Origin: an uncultured Elusimicrobia bacterium
GTDB taxonomy: Bacteria > Elusimicrobiota > Elusimicrobia > Elusimicrobiales > UBA9959
Assembly: GCA_903917735.1 (NCBI GenBank)
Contig: CAIXBR010000046.1
Coordinates: forward strand, 1-64,000
DNA length: 64,000 bases
Direction of reading: 5' to 3'
The position numbers and the translations under genes were made by a program. The notes beneath the pieces are model-generated. The model saw nothing but the letters and a program-made list of their open reading frames with translations. It searched no databases and was not told where the DNA came from. Shown one piece after another: positions 18,113 through 26,425 of the stretch; position 1 is the first letter of the stretch; each line of letters starts with the position of its first letter.

Positions 18113-18150
18113 AACAAAAAAGGGGGAGCTTTCGCTTCCCTTTTTTTTGT
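18113..18150. terminator. Bidirectional intrinsic terminator
   Basis: An A-tract, GGGGGAGC, TTTC loop, GCTTCCC and T-tract form a strong hairpin with U-runs on both strands. It sits between the convergent glycosyltransferase and RND pump genes. Confidence 0.85.
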
Positions 18151-18165
18151 TTGGCTTGGCGAGCC

Positions 18166-21100
18166 TTATGCTTTGCCCATGTACTTCTTCCGGAACCAAG
18201 TTTCCAGGTCGTCGAAGAGGGTGTAGGTGACCGGGGTCATCAGCAGGGTGATCAGCAGGGACAGCGACTGGCCGCCGATGATGACCCAGGCCATGGCGCG
18301 GCGGGAGCCGGAGCCGGCGCCCGTGCCCAGCGCCGTCGGAATCATGCTCGCCACCAGCGTCAGCGTAGTCATCAATATCGGGCGCAGCCTTGTCTTGTTG
18401 GCCAGTATCGAGGCCTCGTGCCGCGCCATACCCTTCGCCCGCAGCGTGTTCGTATAGTCCACCTGCAAGATGGAGTTCTTCTTCACGATGCCGAACAGCA
18501 TGAAAATACCCATGATGCTGAACAGCGTCATGCTCTGCCCCGCCACGAACAGCGAGATCACCGCGAACGGCAGCGTCAGGGGCAGCGCTATCAGGATGGA
18601 GATAGGATAGACGAAGCTCTCGAACTGGCTCGCCAGCACGATGTAGATGAAGATGAACGACATGGCGAAGGCCATGATAAATCCCTTCAACATGTTGCCC
18701 AGTTCCTTGGCGCGTCCGGCCGCGCCGCCGGTGTACTCCGCGGGCGGGTTCTGCTTCTTGAATTCCGCGTCCGCTTCCTTAATAAGCTGGCCCAGCGGCA
18801 TGCCGTTGGTGTTGGCCTCTACGGTGATCTTCCTCTGGCGGTTGAAGCGCTCTATCTGCGTGGGGCCGAAGCCCTGCACCACCTTGGCCACGCTGTCCAG
18901 GCGCACCATGCGGCCGCCGGTAGCTGGGATCACCATCGCCTCAATAACTTCCTTCCTGTCGCGGAAGCTCTGGTCAGCGCGCACGCGCACCTGGTAAAGT
19001 TCGTCCGCGTCCTTGAACTTGGTAATGTCCTCTTCTCCGCCCACCAGCGTGCGCAGGGAGAAGGCGATGTCCTCGATCTTCACGCCCAGGTCGTGGGCCC
19101 GGTCGCGGTCTATCTCCACGCGGTACTCGGGCTTGGCGTTGGAGAAGCTCGAGTCAACGTCCACCACGCCTTTCAGCGTCTTCAGGTGGTCGGTCACGGC
19201 CTTGGCGTAGGCCTGCAGTTTGTCCAGGTCCGGCCCGGTCAGGTTGTACTGCAGCTCCTTTTCGCCGCCGCCGCCAAAGCCGCCGATGGGCGCCACGGCG
19301 ATGCGCAGGCCCGTGTACTTGCTCATCATTGCGCGGGAGGTCTCGATGATAGTGTTGAGCTTGGGGCGCTTGGACAGGTCCACCAGCTCTACCAGCACGT
19401 AGCCCTCGTTGGTGGCGGAGGAGCCGGCATGCGAGCCGACGCCCGTGCCTATGGAAGACAGCGTGTTGACCACGTAAGGGATGGCCTTCGTTTCCGCTTC
19501 TATCTGCGAGAACAGCTGCTTCATCACTTCCAGGTTGGTGCCTTCAGGCGCCTTGATGGTGATCTGGTACTGGCCGGTATCGTCCTGCGGCATGAAGTCC
19601 TTGCCGATGAACATGAACAGCGGGACCATGGACAGCATGATGCCGATGGAGCTGACCACCATGACCTTGCGGTGCGACAGCGCCCATTCCAGCAGCACGA
19701 TGTAGCGGCTCGCCAGCCACTCGTTGATGTGGTCGGTAAATTTCTGCATCTTCTTTTTTTCGGACTGCTTCACCTTAAGGAACAGCGAGCACAGCATCGG
19801 CGTGAGCGTCAGCGCCACGAAGGTGCTGATGGCTATGGCGAAGGCGATGGTGAGGCCGTAGCTCTTCACGAAGCGGCCCACTATGCCGCCCATGTAGGCC
19901 AGCGGCACGAAGATGACGATAAGCGAAGCCGACATCGCGATGACGGCGAAGCCGATCTCGTTGGCGCCTTCCAGCGCGGCCTTCACGGGGGAGATCTTAT
20001 GCTCCTCCATGTGGCGGTAGATGTTCTCGAGCATGACGATGGCGTCGTCTATGACTATACCCACGGCTATGGTCATGCCCAGCAGCGTCATGTTGTTGAG
20101 AGTGAAGCCCGCCTGGTCCATGAAAAAGAACGTGGCGATGAGCGAGGCCGGGATGGCCAGCGCCGAGATGATGGTGGAGCGGAAGTCGCCCATGAACACC
20201 AGCACCATAAGGCCCGCCAGCAGCGCGCCCAGCATCAGGTGCTCTTTCACCGTGTCCACCGAGCTCTGGATGAACTCGGACTGGTCGCCGATGATCTTTG
20301 TGTGGATGTCGGAGGGGATGATGGACTGCATCGCGGTGAGCCGCGCGCGGATGTTCTTTACCACCTCCACCGTGTTGGTGCCGGACTGCTTCTTCACCAC
20401 CAGCGTAACGGCGGGTTTGCCGTTCAGGTAGGAGGCCGTGGTCGCGTACTCGCCGGTGTCTTCCACACGGGCTATATCCGAGATGCGGATCGGCGTGCCG
20501 TTCACATTGGAGATCACTATCGAGCTGAAATCCTTAACGTCCTTGATGCGCCCTAGGATGCGGAGCACGAAGTCCTTATCCGTCTGCTCCACCTTGCCGC
20601 CGGGGATCTCTATGTTCTGCTGGGTGATGGCGTCTTTCAGCTGCTTGGTGGAAAGGTTGAGCGAGGCCATTTTAAGAGGGTTCACCACGATGTGGATCTC
20701 GCGCTCGCGGCCGCCCACCATGTCCACCGAGCCCACGCCGCTCACGGTCTCGATATTCTCCTTGATCTTCTTCTTGGCGAAGCGGGTGAGGTCCACCATG
20801 TCCCGGTCACCCGAGACCACGATGTTCACCACGGCCACGGCGCCGATGTCGAACTTGGACACCACGGGCTGGTCGGTGCCCTGCGGCAGCTGGGCCAGCA
20901 CGGCGTTGATCTTGTCGCGCACTTCCTGCGCGGCCACGTCGCCGTCCTTCTCCAGTACGAACTTGATCATCACCATCGACATGCCTTCGTAGCTGGTCGA
21001 GGTGAGCTCGTCTATGCCCGAGATGGTGTTGACGGACTCTTCTATCGGCTTGGTGATGGAGGATTCCACTTCTTCGGGGCCGGCGCCGCGCAGCGTGGTC

Positions 21101-21243
21101 TGCACTATCACGTACGGAAATTCCACATTGGGGAACAGGTCCACGCCCAGGCGGAAGTAGGAAAATACCCCCAGCACCACCAGGGCCGAGATCATCATGG
21201 TGGTAAGAATGGGGCGTTTAACCGCAAGGTCTGTTATTTTCAT
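18166..21243 (-). CDS. RND-family efflux pump, inner-membrane transporter (HAE1-like)
   Basis: A 1025-residue proton-driven exporter with the AcrB layout: a first helix (ILTTMMISALVVLGVFSYF), a large porter loop, six helices, a second loop, and five further helices. TM4 carries GIVIDDAIVMLEN with the paired Asp residues of the proton relay. The family GSSATNEGYV and LFLKVK regions are present, and length is typical. It is the last gene of the operon behind the TetR-TolC fusion and the adaptor, giving a complete tripartite pump. Substrates cannot be told from sequence. The ATG lacks a clear Shine-Dalgarno, and a palindromic repeat fills the gap before it. Confidence 0.93.
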   Translation of the reverse strand: MKITDLAVKRPILTTMMISALVVLGVFSYFRLGVDLFPNVEFPYVIVQTTLRGAGPEEVESSITKPIEESVNTISGIDELTSTSYEGMSMVMIKFVLEKDGDVAAQEVRDKINAVLAQLPQGTDQPVVSKFDIGAVAVVNIVVSGDRDMVDLTRFAKKKIKENIETVSGVGSVDMVGGREREIHIVVNPLKMASLNLSTKQLKDAITQQNIEIPGGKVEQTDKDFVLRILGRIKDVKDFSSIVISNVNGTPIRISDIARVEDTGEYATTASYLNGKPAVTLVVKKQSGTNTVEVVKNIRARLTAMQSIIPSDIHTKIIGDQSEFIQSSVDTVKEHLMLGALLAGLMVLVFMGDFRSTIISALAIPASLIATFFFMDQAGFTLNNMTLLGMTIAVGIVIDDAIVMLENIYRHMEEHKISPVKAALEGANEIGFAVIAMSASLIVIFVPLAYMGGIVGRFVKSYGLTIAFAIAISTFVALTLTPMLCSLFLKVKQSEKKKMQKFTDHINEWLASRYIVLLEWALSHRKVMVVSSIGIMLSMVPLFMFIGKDFMPQDDTGQYQITIKAPEGTNLEVMKQLFSQIEAETKAIPYVVNTLSSIGTGVGSHAGSSATNEGYVLVELVDLSKRPKLNTIIETSRAMMSKYTGLRIAVAPIGGFGGGGEKELQYNLTGPDLDKLQAYAKAVTDHLKTLKGVVDVDSSFSNAKPEYRVEIDRDRAHDLGVKIEDIAFSLRTLVGGEEDITKFKDADELYQVRVRADQSFRDRKEVIEAMVIPATGGRMVRLDSVAKVVQGFGPTQIERFNRQRKITVEANTNGMPLGQLIKEADAEFKKQNPPAEYTGGAAGRAKELGNMLKGFIMAFAMSFIFIYIVLASQFESFVYPISILIALPLTLPFAVISLFVAGQSMTLFSIMGIFMLFGIVKKNSILQVDYTNTLRAKGMARHEASILANKTRLRPILMTTLTLVASMIPTALGTGAGSGSRRAMAWVIIGGQSLSLLITLLMTPVTYTLFDDLETWFRKKYMGKA

Positions 21244-21269
21244 AAGAAAGATGAGTACCGCATTTTTAT

Positions 21270-21429
21270 TTCACCGCAGAGGCGCAGAGGAGGATGAGTC
21301 AAAAAGAAAAGAATGTGAACGCGAGAAAATAATTTTCTGAATTTTTCTCTTTTCCCCTCCAGCCTCCTCTTCCTCTGCGTCCTGTTAGATACGGCTGAAT
21401 TGCGTCGCTTCGTTCCACCCCGCGGTGAA
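21270..21429. repeat. TTCACCGCAGAG-type palindromic repeat, copy 1
   Basis: TTCACCGCAGAGGCGCAGAG (21270) is mirrored by CCTCTGCGTCC near 21370-21382 and closes with CGCGGTGAA (21421-21429). Related repeats lie at 36296 and 56312. It occupies the gap between the adaptor and pump genes. Confidence 0.7.
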
Positions 21430-21435
21430 TTCTTG

Positions 21436-22326
21436 TTAGTTCTGCACCTTTATCTTGCTGCCGTCCTTCAGGCCGTACAGGCCGAAGGTTATCAGCTCGT
21501 CCCCGGCCTTAAGCCCGGCGGAGATCTGTATCGTGTCGTCGTTGCGGATGCCGGTCTTTATTTCGCGGCGCAGTGCCGTCCCGTTGACGGGCACAAAGAC
21601 GTAAGGCTTGCCGTTCTCGTTGAGGACCGCGGATGCCGGCACCGCCACCGCGCCGCTCTTGGCGCCTACCACCAGGCGTATTTCGGAGAACATGCCGGAT
21701 TTGAGCCTGCCGGTGGTGTTATCCGCCAGCAATTCTATGGCCGCGCTCCTGGTTTTGGTGTCCACCACGGGGCTGACCCTGTAAACCTTGCCGCGGAACA
21801 GCGTGTCCGGGTAGGCGTCAACCTTGATGTAGGCCTCCTGGCCCATAAAAACCTTGCCCACATAGCGCTCGGGCACGTCCACCACCACGCGCACCTGGCC
21901 CTGACTTACCACCAGGGCTATCGGGGTGGCCGGCGTGACGTTGGAGCCGGAGTCCTGATAAACGCGGCCTATCACTCCGGTAAGGGTGGAGGGCACCGGC
22001 GCCGGCTCGTAAACCACGCCGGGCTCGTCGCGCTCTATCAGCGCAACCGGCTGATCCTTCGTTACCGCGTCGCCTTCCGTTACCAGGTTCTTCAGGAGTT
22101 TCCCGGAGACCCTGGGGAAAAGCACGGCCTCGTCCATGGCTTTCACCGAGCCCACAAGGATTAGGTAATCCTCTATGTTCTTTACCTGGGCTTTGTCGGT
22201 CTTTACCAGGAAGCGGTCCTTTTCAAGGCTGTTGAAGGCGGCCAGGTCCTTGTTCTTGCAGCCGGCCGCGGCAGCCGCGGCGGCCGCCAGCGCTAAAATA
22301 AATATTCTGGTTTTAATGTTTTTCAT
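21436..22326 (-). CDS. RND efflux periplasmic adaptor (membrane fusion protein)
   Basis: A 296-residue adaptor that would link the RND pump to its TolC-type channel. The N-terminus is a signal peptide with a long alanine run ending AAGC, so it may be a lipoprotein. A split lipoyl/beta-barrel core follows (LFPRVSGKLLKNLVTEGDAV, then GVIGRVYQDSGSNVTP) and the membrane-proximal domain near the C-terminus. It lacks the long alpha-helical hairpin of AcrA, hence the short length. AGAGAGA precedes the ATG. Confidence 0.87.
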   Translation of the reverse strand: MKNIKTRIFILALAAAAAAAAGCKNKDLAAFNSLEKDRFLVKTDKAQVKNIEDYLILVGSVKAMDEAVLFPRVSGKLLKNLVTEGDAVTKDQPVALIERDEPGVVYEPAPVPSTLTGVIGRVYQDSGSNVTPATPIALVVSQGQVRVVVDVPERYVGKVFMGQEAYIKVDAYPDTLFRGKVYRVSPVVDTKTRSAAIELLADNTTGRLKSGMFSEIRLVVGAKSGAVAVPASAVLNENGKPYVFVPVNGTALRREIKTGIRNDDTIQISAGLKAGDELITFGLYGLKDGSKIKVQN

Positions 22327-22378
22327 AAATTCTCTCTGTACTTTGTAATGATTCCCGATTCTCGACTTCCGGTCTTCC

Positions 22379-24265
22379 CTATTCCCCCAGCGTCCACTTC
22401 AGCTGCGCGTCCGCGGAGCAGGTGTCGTGCTGGGCCTGCGTGTAAAGGGTCTGGGACTTGTTCAGCGCCAGCGAGGCGTCGTTGAGCTCAAGCTGGCTGG
22501 CCAGGCCGTTCTTGAACCTGACCTCCGTTGCGGTCAGCGCCTTGCGCGCCTGCTCTACGGCGGCGGTCTGCGAGGCAAGCCTTTCGGAGGCTTCCGTTAT
22601 GCTGAGCCAGGCCTTCTTGACCTCTATTTTCACGGCGCGCTCCAGTTCCGCCAGGTTCGTCCGGGCTATTTCGGCCTGCAGCTCGGCCTGCTTGGTCCTG
22701 GAGGTTATGGAGCCGCCGGAGAAAAGCGGCAGGGAAAGGCTTAAGCCGGCGGAGGTGCTCCAGTTTTGGGCTGCGGCTCCGGGGAAGCCCGACTCGCTCT
22801 GTGCCTGGAACTGCCTGGAGGCGAAGGCGCTCAGGTAGGGGAAATGCCCCGCCCGTTCTATTTTTATCATTTCGGTGTAGAGGGCCAGTTGGTACTTCTG
22901 GTTGCGGTACTCAGGGCGGTTCATCAGCGCCTGTCTGTAAAGCTCCGTTACTTCCCCGGGGCCTGCTTGGCAGTCGAATTTACCTGACAGCGAGATGTCG
23001 GTCTCGGGGTCAAGACCCAGCAGGTTCTTCAGGTCTATCAGGCCCTCCTCGTACAGGTTCTGGGCCTGGGTGAGGGCTGGTTCTGTATTGGAGACCTCTA
23101 CTTTCTGTCTGAGGACCTCCAGGTCGCTGGCTACGCCCTGCTTATATTGCGCGTCTATCATGTCCAGATGCTGCCGGGCCAGGTCCAGCGACTCTTTCTG
23201 TATGCCGGCCATGGACTTAGCCAGCAGTACGGAGTAATAGACCTGTTTTACGTCTTTGGACACTTCCTTCTGGGCGGTCTTCAGCTGTTCGTCGCTGGCC
23301 CTGGAATAAAGATCGGCCATTTTTATGCCGGTGCTTACCTTGCCGCCGGCCCAGAGCACCTGGTTCAGGTTCAGGCCGGCTGTGTAGGCGTTGTTCAGCC
23401 CCATCTTCACCTTGGCGGAGCCCAAAAAGAAAACGGGGGATTCTATGTTGCGGGTATACTGGGCGCTGGCGCTGAGCTGGGGATAAACCGTGCCCCAGTA
23501 TTCCGTGACCTTTTCCTTATATATAGCGCGGGTCTCTTCTGCGGTTCTCACGGTGGCGTTGTTCTTAAGCGCGGTCCGCACCGCGCCGTCCACCGTCAGG
23601 TCCAGCGCGCCGGCCCTGGCCAGCAGGGGGGAAAGCAGTATTATTACCAGCGCCGCCTTGAGATTTTTCACCCCGGCCGCTATCAGTTTGGCCATGCGCT
23701 GCGGCAGGTCCTTGGGCAGGCTATCTATGCCGCGTTGGCGGGCCTCTATCATTAAATGAGTTATTACCGCGCTTATCATGTGCATGACGGTGTCCGCGTG
23801 GGAGCGCGAGAGGCCGTCTTTGCCGGTGCCCTCGCCCAGGATCCTGGTAAGGTTCTCGCGGTTCTGCTCCTTGAGTTCCAGCGCCATGGAGTTCAGCACA
23901 CTGTTGGAAGGGGAGGCCATGATCTTCAGCGCGCATTTGGGCATGTTCGGATAGCGCTTTATGAAGTCCACGTGGTTGGAGAAGATCTTGGCCAGTTTCT
24001 GCTCCAGCGTCAGGCCGGGCTTGCTTATTTCAGCCTGCAGTTCCCTGAAATGTTTCGTCCCCTCTATGAAGGAGGCCTTTATCAGCTCATCTTTGTCCTT
24101 GAAATAATAGTAGAGGACGGGCTTGGTGATCTTCAGCTTGGCGGAGATCTCCCGCATGGAGACCGCGTCCGGGCCCTTCTCGGCCATCAGCGCGGAAGCC
24201 ATTTCTATTATCCGCTGGCGGGTCTTGTCGCCCTTGGTTATCTTGAGGGATATTTGTTGGTTCAT
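22379..24265 (-). CDS. In-frame fusion: TetR-family regulator + TolC-family outer-membrane channel
   Basis: A single 628-residue frame with two incompatible halves. Residues 1-198 are a TetR/AcrR regulator: helix-turn-helix SMREISAKLKITKPVLYYYF, then a helical ligand domain. From residue 199 (a GTG codon at 23671-23669) the sequence reads VKNLKAALVIILLSPLLARAGA, a signal peptide, followed by a ~410-residue TolC family channel with two repeats and periplasmic coiled-coil helices. There is no stop between them. Either both are made as one chain, or TolC starts at the GTG, possibly coupled to translation of TetR, or a stop has been lost. The adaptor and pump genes follow, so the unit encodes a self-regulated tripartite efflux system. 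Confidence 0.88.
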   Translation of the reverse strand: MNQQISLKITKGDKTRQRIIEMASALMAEKGPDAVSMREISAKLKITKPVLYYYFKDKDELIKASFIEGTKHFRELQAEISKPGLTLEQKLAKIFSNHVDFIKRYPNMPKCALKIMASPSNSVLNSMALELKEQNRENLTRILGEGTGKDGLSRSHADTVMHMISAVITHLMIEARQRGIDSLPKDLPQRMAKLIAAGVKNLKAALVIILLSPLLARAGALDLTVDGAVRTALKNNATVRTAEETRAIYKEKVTEYWGTVYPQLSASAQYTRNIESPVFFLGSAKVKMGLNNAYTAGLNLNQVLWAGGKVSTGIKMADLYSRASDEQLKTAQKEVSKDVKQVYYSVLLAKSMAGIQKESLDLARQHLDMIDAQYKQGVASDLEVLRQKVEVSNTEPALTQAQNLYEEGLIDLKNLLGLDPETDISLSGKFDCQAGPGEVTELYRQALMNRPEYRNQKYQLALYTEMIKIERAGHFPYLSAFASRQFQAQSESGFPGAAAQNWSTSAGLSLSLPLFSGGSITSRTKQAELQAEIARTNLAELERAVKIEVKKAWLSITEASERLASQTAAVEQARKALTATEVRFKNGLASQLELNDASLALNKSQTLYTQAQHDTCSADAQLKWTLGE

Positions 24266-24272
24266 AAAAAAC

Positions 24273-24286
24273 TTACCTACCGGTAA
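24273..24286. promoter_or_regulatory. Candidate TetR operator over the ribosome-binding site
   Basis: TTACCTACCGGTAA has TTACC/GGTAA arms and a TACCGGTA palindrome, and ends only 8 nt before the ATG of the tetR-tolC gene. On the coding strand the same bases give TAGGTAAG, the only Shine-Dalgarno-like stretch, so repressor binding would fall at the 5' end of the message. Autorepression is inferred from TetR family habit. Confidence 0.55.
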
Positions 24287-24424
24287 ATAAATTATAACAG
24301 ACCGCGGCTCGGGTTGTCAATAGGGCCAAAGGGCCTATTCCGGGGTAGGTCTTAATATTTATTGTTTTTGGGCCCTATGCCTCTATTGTCTTTTGTCAAA
24401 GAGGTATAGAATTATCACCGTAGT

Positions 24425-24500
24425 GTTATGTTACCCTTGTAATCCCCCGAAAACAGGCGGGGGAGAATCCACCGGTGGGCCTTAACCCGCTGTAACCAGG
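24425..24500 (+). ncRNA. Structured leader, possibly a riboswitch or attenuator
   Basis: Three stems can form a three-way junction: an outer stem CCCTTG/CAGGGG, a hairpin CCCCCG/CGGGGG around 24446-24465, and CGGTGGG/CCCGCTG with G-U pairs near 24474-24493. A terminator hairpin follows at once, then the gene at 24559. I could not match it to a riboswitch class that I know. TATAGA near 24405 may be the -10. The rest of 24287-24424 shows only a short hairpin near 24320-24342. Confidence 0.4.
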
Positions 24501-24537
24501 GGAAACGGATCAGAAATGATCTCGTTTCCTTTTTTTG
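24501..24537 (+). terminator. Intrinsic terminator in the leader of the gene at 24559
   Basis: GGAAACG-GATC (24501-24511) pairs with GATC-(T)-CGTTTCC (24518-24529), followed by seven or more T. It lies 22 nt before the ATG at 24559, so it would either end an independent small RNA or attenuate the downstream gene. Confidence 0.75.
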
Positions 24538-24558
24538 CTTTGGTTAAATGGATAAAAA

Positions 24559-25458
24559 ATGAAAAAAAACCTGACAATAGCCCTGTTCCTCGCGGTCTGC
24601 TGCGCTGTTCCCGCTCTGGCGGAAGACACCCCCGATACTGCCCGGTCCGCCGCCAAGGTGACGGAGGCTAACCCTTTTTCTGATCCTGAATTCCAGGATA
24701 TGATGGAGACCTCGGATGGCTATCTCAATTCCAAGAACACCATGAAGGTGCGCTCCGACTTCAGCGATTTCCGCGACTCCCCGGTTTCAACGCCCGCCCC
24801 CAGCCTGAAACACCCGACTCCGGCCAAGGTTCAGGCCGCGGCGGCCCCGAAAACCGTCAAGGCGGAAGGCCCGGCGTTCCCGGCCGGGCATTACAAGGTC
24901 ACTTTCGCCGGTGACGCCGGCCCGGTGGGGTCTTTCGTCTGGCCGATAGGCGAGGGGCCGAAGAATTATGCGCGCGAATACGTTTTCCTCAGCGTCCAGC
25001 TGGAGGAGAAGGACTATTCAAAGATACTCCCCAGGCTTGAGGCTGACGCCGGGTTCAGGTTCGTCGGCGAGAAAACTTACTATTCCAGAAATTCACAGAA
25101 AACTACCATCCTCGGCTGGGCGCCTTCCGCCAATTTCTCCAAAATCATGAAAATGAAAGGCGTGAGCGGAGCCGCGGTGGAGAAAAAAACCGCCGGGATG
25201 CCGCTTAAAACAAAAGTGCGGTTTACGCTGAAGGTGCCCTACCAGAACCGCCCCAACGCCTTCGTGCCTGATTTTATAAAGCAACTTACCGAGCAGAACG
25301 GCTTTGCCGCGGAAAACTGGTTCCGCCTGCCTCAGAAATCCGCGGACTCCAAATTCAGCGTTTTCGGAGTGACCGGCACCATCCCGGTGGGGATGATAAG
25401 CGAACTATCCCGCTCGCCGTTCGTGGCCTCGGTGGAATTCAACGACCCCGCGCTGTAA
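24559..25458 (+). CDS. Exported protein of unknown function
   Basis: A 299-residue protein with a clear Sec signal peptide (MKKNLTIALFLAVCCAVPALA, cleavage before EDTPD). A flexible Pro/Ala-rich linker (residues ~75-110) leads to a C-terminal region of about 180 residues with two similar alpha/beta segments: one around LEADAGFRFVGEKTYYSRNSQ, the other around QLTEQNGFAAENWFRLPQKS. This suggests a duplicated small domain. I do not recognise the family. It is a one-gene unit: a leader with a terminator precedes it and a terminator follows. Confidence 0.75.
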   Translation: MKKNLTIALFLAVCCAVPALAEDTPDTARSAAKVTEANPFSDPEFQDMMETSDGYLNSKNTMKVRSDFSDFRDSPVSTPAPSLKHPTPAKVQAAAAPKTVKAEGPAFPAGHYKVTFAGDAGPVGSFVWPIGEGPKNYAREYVFLSVQLEEKDYSKILPRLEADAGFRFVGEKTYYSRNSQKTTILGWAPSANFSKIMKMKGVSGAAVEKKTAGMPLKTKVRFTLKVPYQNRPNAFVPDFIKQLTEQNGFAAENWFRLPQKSADSKFSVFGVTGTIPVGMISELSRSPFVASVEFNDPAL

Positions 25459-25480
25459 ACGCGCCGGACGGCGCCGCAGG

Positions 25481-25511
25481 ACAGGCCGCGAAAGCGGCCT
25501 GTCTTTTTTTT
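25481..25511 (+). terminator. Intrinsic terminator
   Basis: ACAGGCCGC, GAAA tetraloop, GCGGCCTGT, then eight T after one C. It ends the gene at 24559. Confidence 0.9.
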
Positions 25512-25529
25512 GCCCTCCCGCTGCTTCCA

Positions 25530-25553
25530 GTCGCCGCCCACAAAAGTTATAAT
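25530..25553 (+). promoter_or_regulatory. Possible promoter of the ftsX-envC-ctpA operon
   Basis: A perfect TATAAT at 25548-25553 lies 71 nt before the ftsX start; the -35 (about 25525-25530) is weak. Support is from the -10 alone. Confidence 0.35.
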
Positions 25554-25624
25554 CAAGATATGCCCGGCGGCTGTTGGGCCGGCTTGAACTCTGCGATCTC
25601 CGACCTGATCGGTGTAACAACTTT

Positions 25625-26425
25625 ATGGAAGAACATAAACATCATCACGACACGCCCGCACATGCGCACAAGCCCAGAAAAGGCTACAGGGTGGCTTTCC
25701 TGCTGGCTTTTTCCGCCGGACTGCTGGCCGAAATGCTCCTTTTCATGCAGGCGCAGATGCGCGAGATCTCCCTGCTGCTTAAAGACGATTTCCGGATCAT
25801 AGTGGTCCGGGATGAAAGATCGAAAGAGACGCCGGAGATCATAGGCGCGGCTCTCTCCGCGATAAAAGGAAGTTCCCAGGTGGTTTACGTGAACCGGCAG
25901 GACCGGCTGGCCAGGCTGAAGGCCGATGAGCCGGAGTTGGTCGCTTCCGTGCTTTCCCCGGGCTCCAACCCGATGCCGGATACCTGGGAGATCACCATAG
26001 CCGAAGAGTCTCTGGGCGATATGAACTCCTGGACCGACGCGGTTTGGCGCGTGCCCGGCGTCGCGGACATAAAATATAAGCCGCTGGAGGCTTACGCCAT
26101 AATGCATTCGGTCTTTTACGGCCACCTGATAACGCTGGGCCTGGCGCTGGCTTTCCTGGCCTTCATGATAATGGCCGCGATGGTGATGACCCACGGCCAC
26201 ACTCCCGCCACGCTGGCCGCCTCGCTGGGCGCCGACAAGGCCTGGTTCATCGCCGGGGCCTGCGGCGGCGCGCTATCGGCGCTGGCAGCCTATGCCGTGG
26301 TCTACCCCGTAAAATATTTAAGTCCCGTCTGGATCTGGCCCAACCCGATGTGGCAGGCGGCCGTCATAGTTTCGGGCTCGCTGCTCGGCTGGGTGCTCTG
26401 CCAATGGAAAAACGACAGGTACTGA
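25625..26425 (+). CDS. ftsX: FtsX-like cell division permease
   Basis: A 266-residue membrane protein with the FtsX plan: one helix (residues ~22-45), an extracytoplasmic loop of about 110 residues (IIVVRDERSKETPEIIGAAL...), then three helices. FtsX passes conformational signals through the membrane to peptidoglycan hydrolase activators. The adjacent envC-like gene overlaps its 3' end by 22 nt and strongly supports the call. The N-terminal tail is rich in histidine (EEHKHHHDTPAHAH). The usual ATPase partner ftsE is not next to it. I chose the ATG at 25625 because upstream in-frame residues do not look like FtsX. Confidence 0.8.
   Translation: MEEHKHHHDTPAHAHKPRKGYRVAFLLAFSAGLLAEMLLFMQAQMREISLLLKDDFRIIVVRDERSKETPEIIGAALSAIKGSSQVVYVNRQDRLARLKADEPELVASVLSPGSNPMPDTWEITIAEESLGDMNSWTDAVWRVPGVADIKYKPLEAYAIMHSVFYGHLITLGLALAFLAFMIMAAMVMTHGHTPATLAASLGADKAWFIAGACGGALSALAAYAVVYPVKYLSPVWIWPNPMWQAAVIVSGSLLGWVLCQWKNDRY

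Noticed and set aside
18151-20556. An 801-codon forward frame opposite the RND pump gene
   Set aside because: It mirrors third-position GC bias of the pump gene, has a His/Arg/Gln/Ala-rich product without motifs, and the reverse-strand frame is a textbook RND protein.
24425-24500. Cobalamin riboswitch
   Set aside because: There is a loose likeness in the CCCGCTGTAACC stretch, but the conserved core and loop partners were not found.
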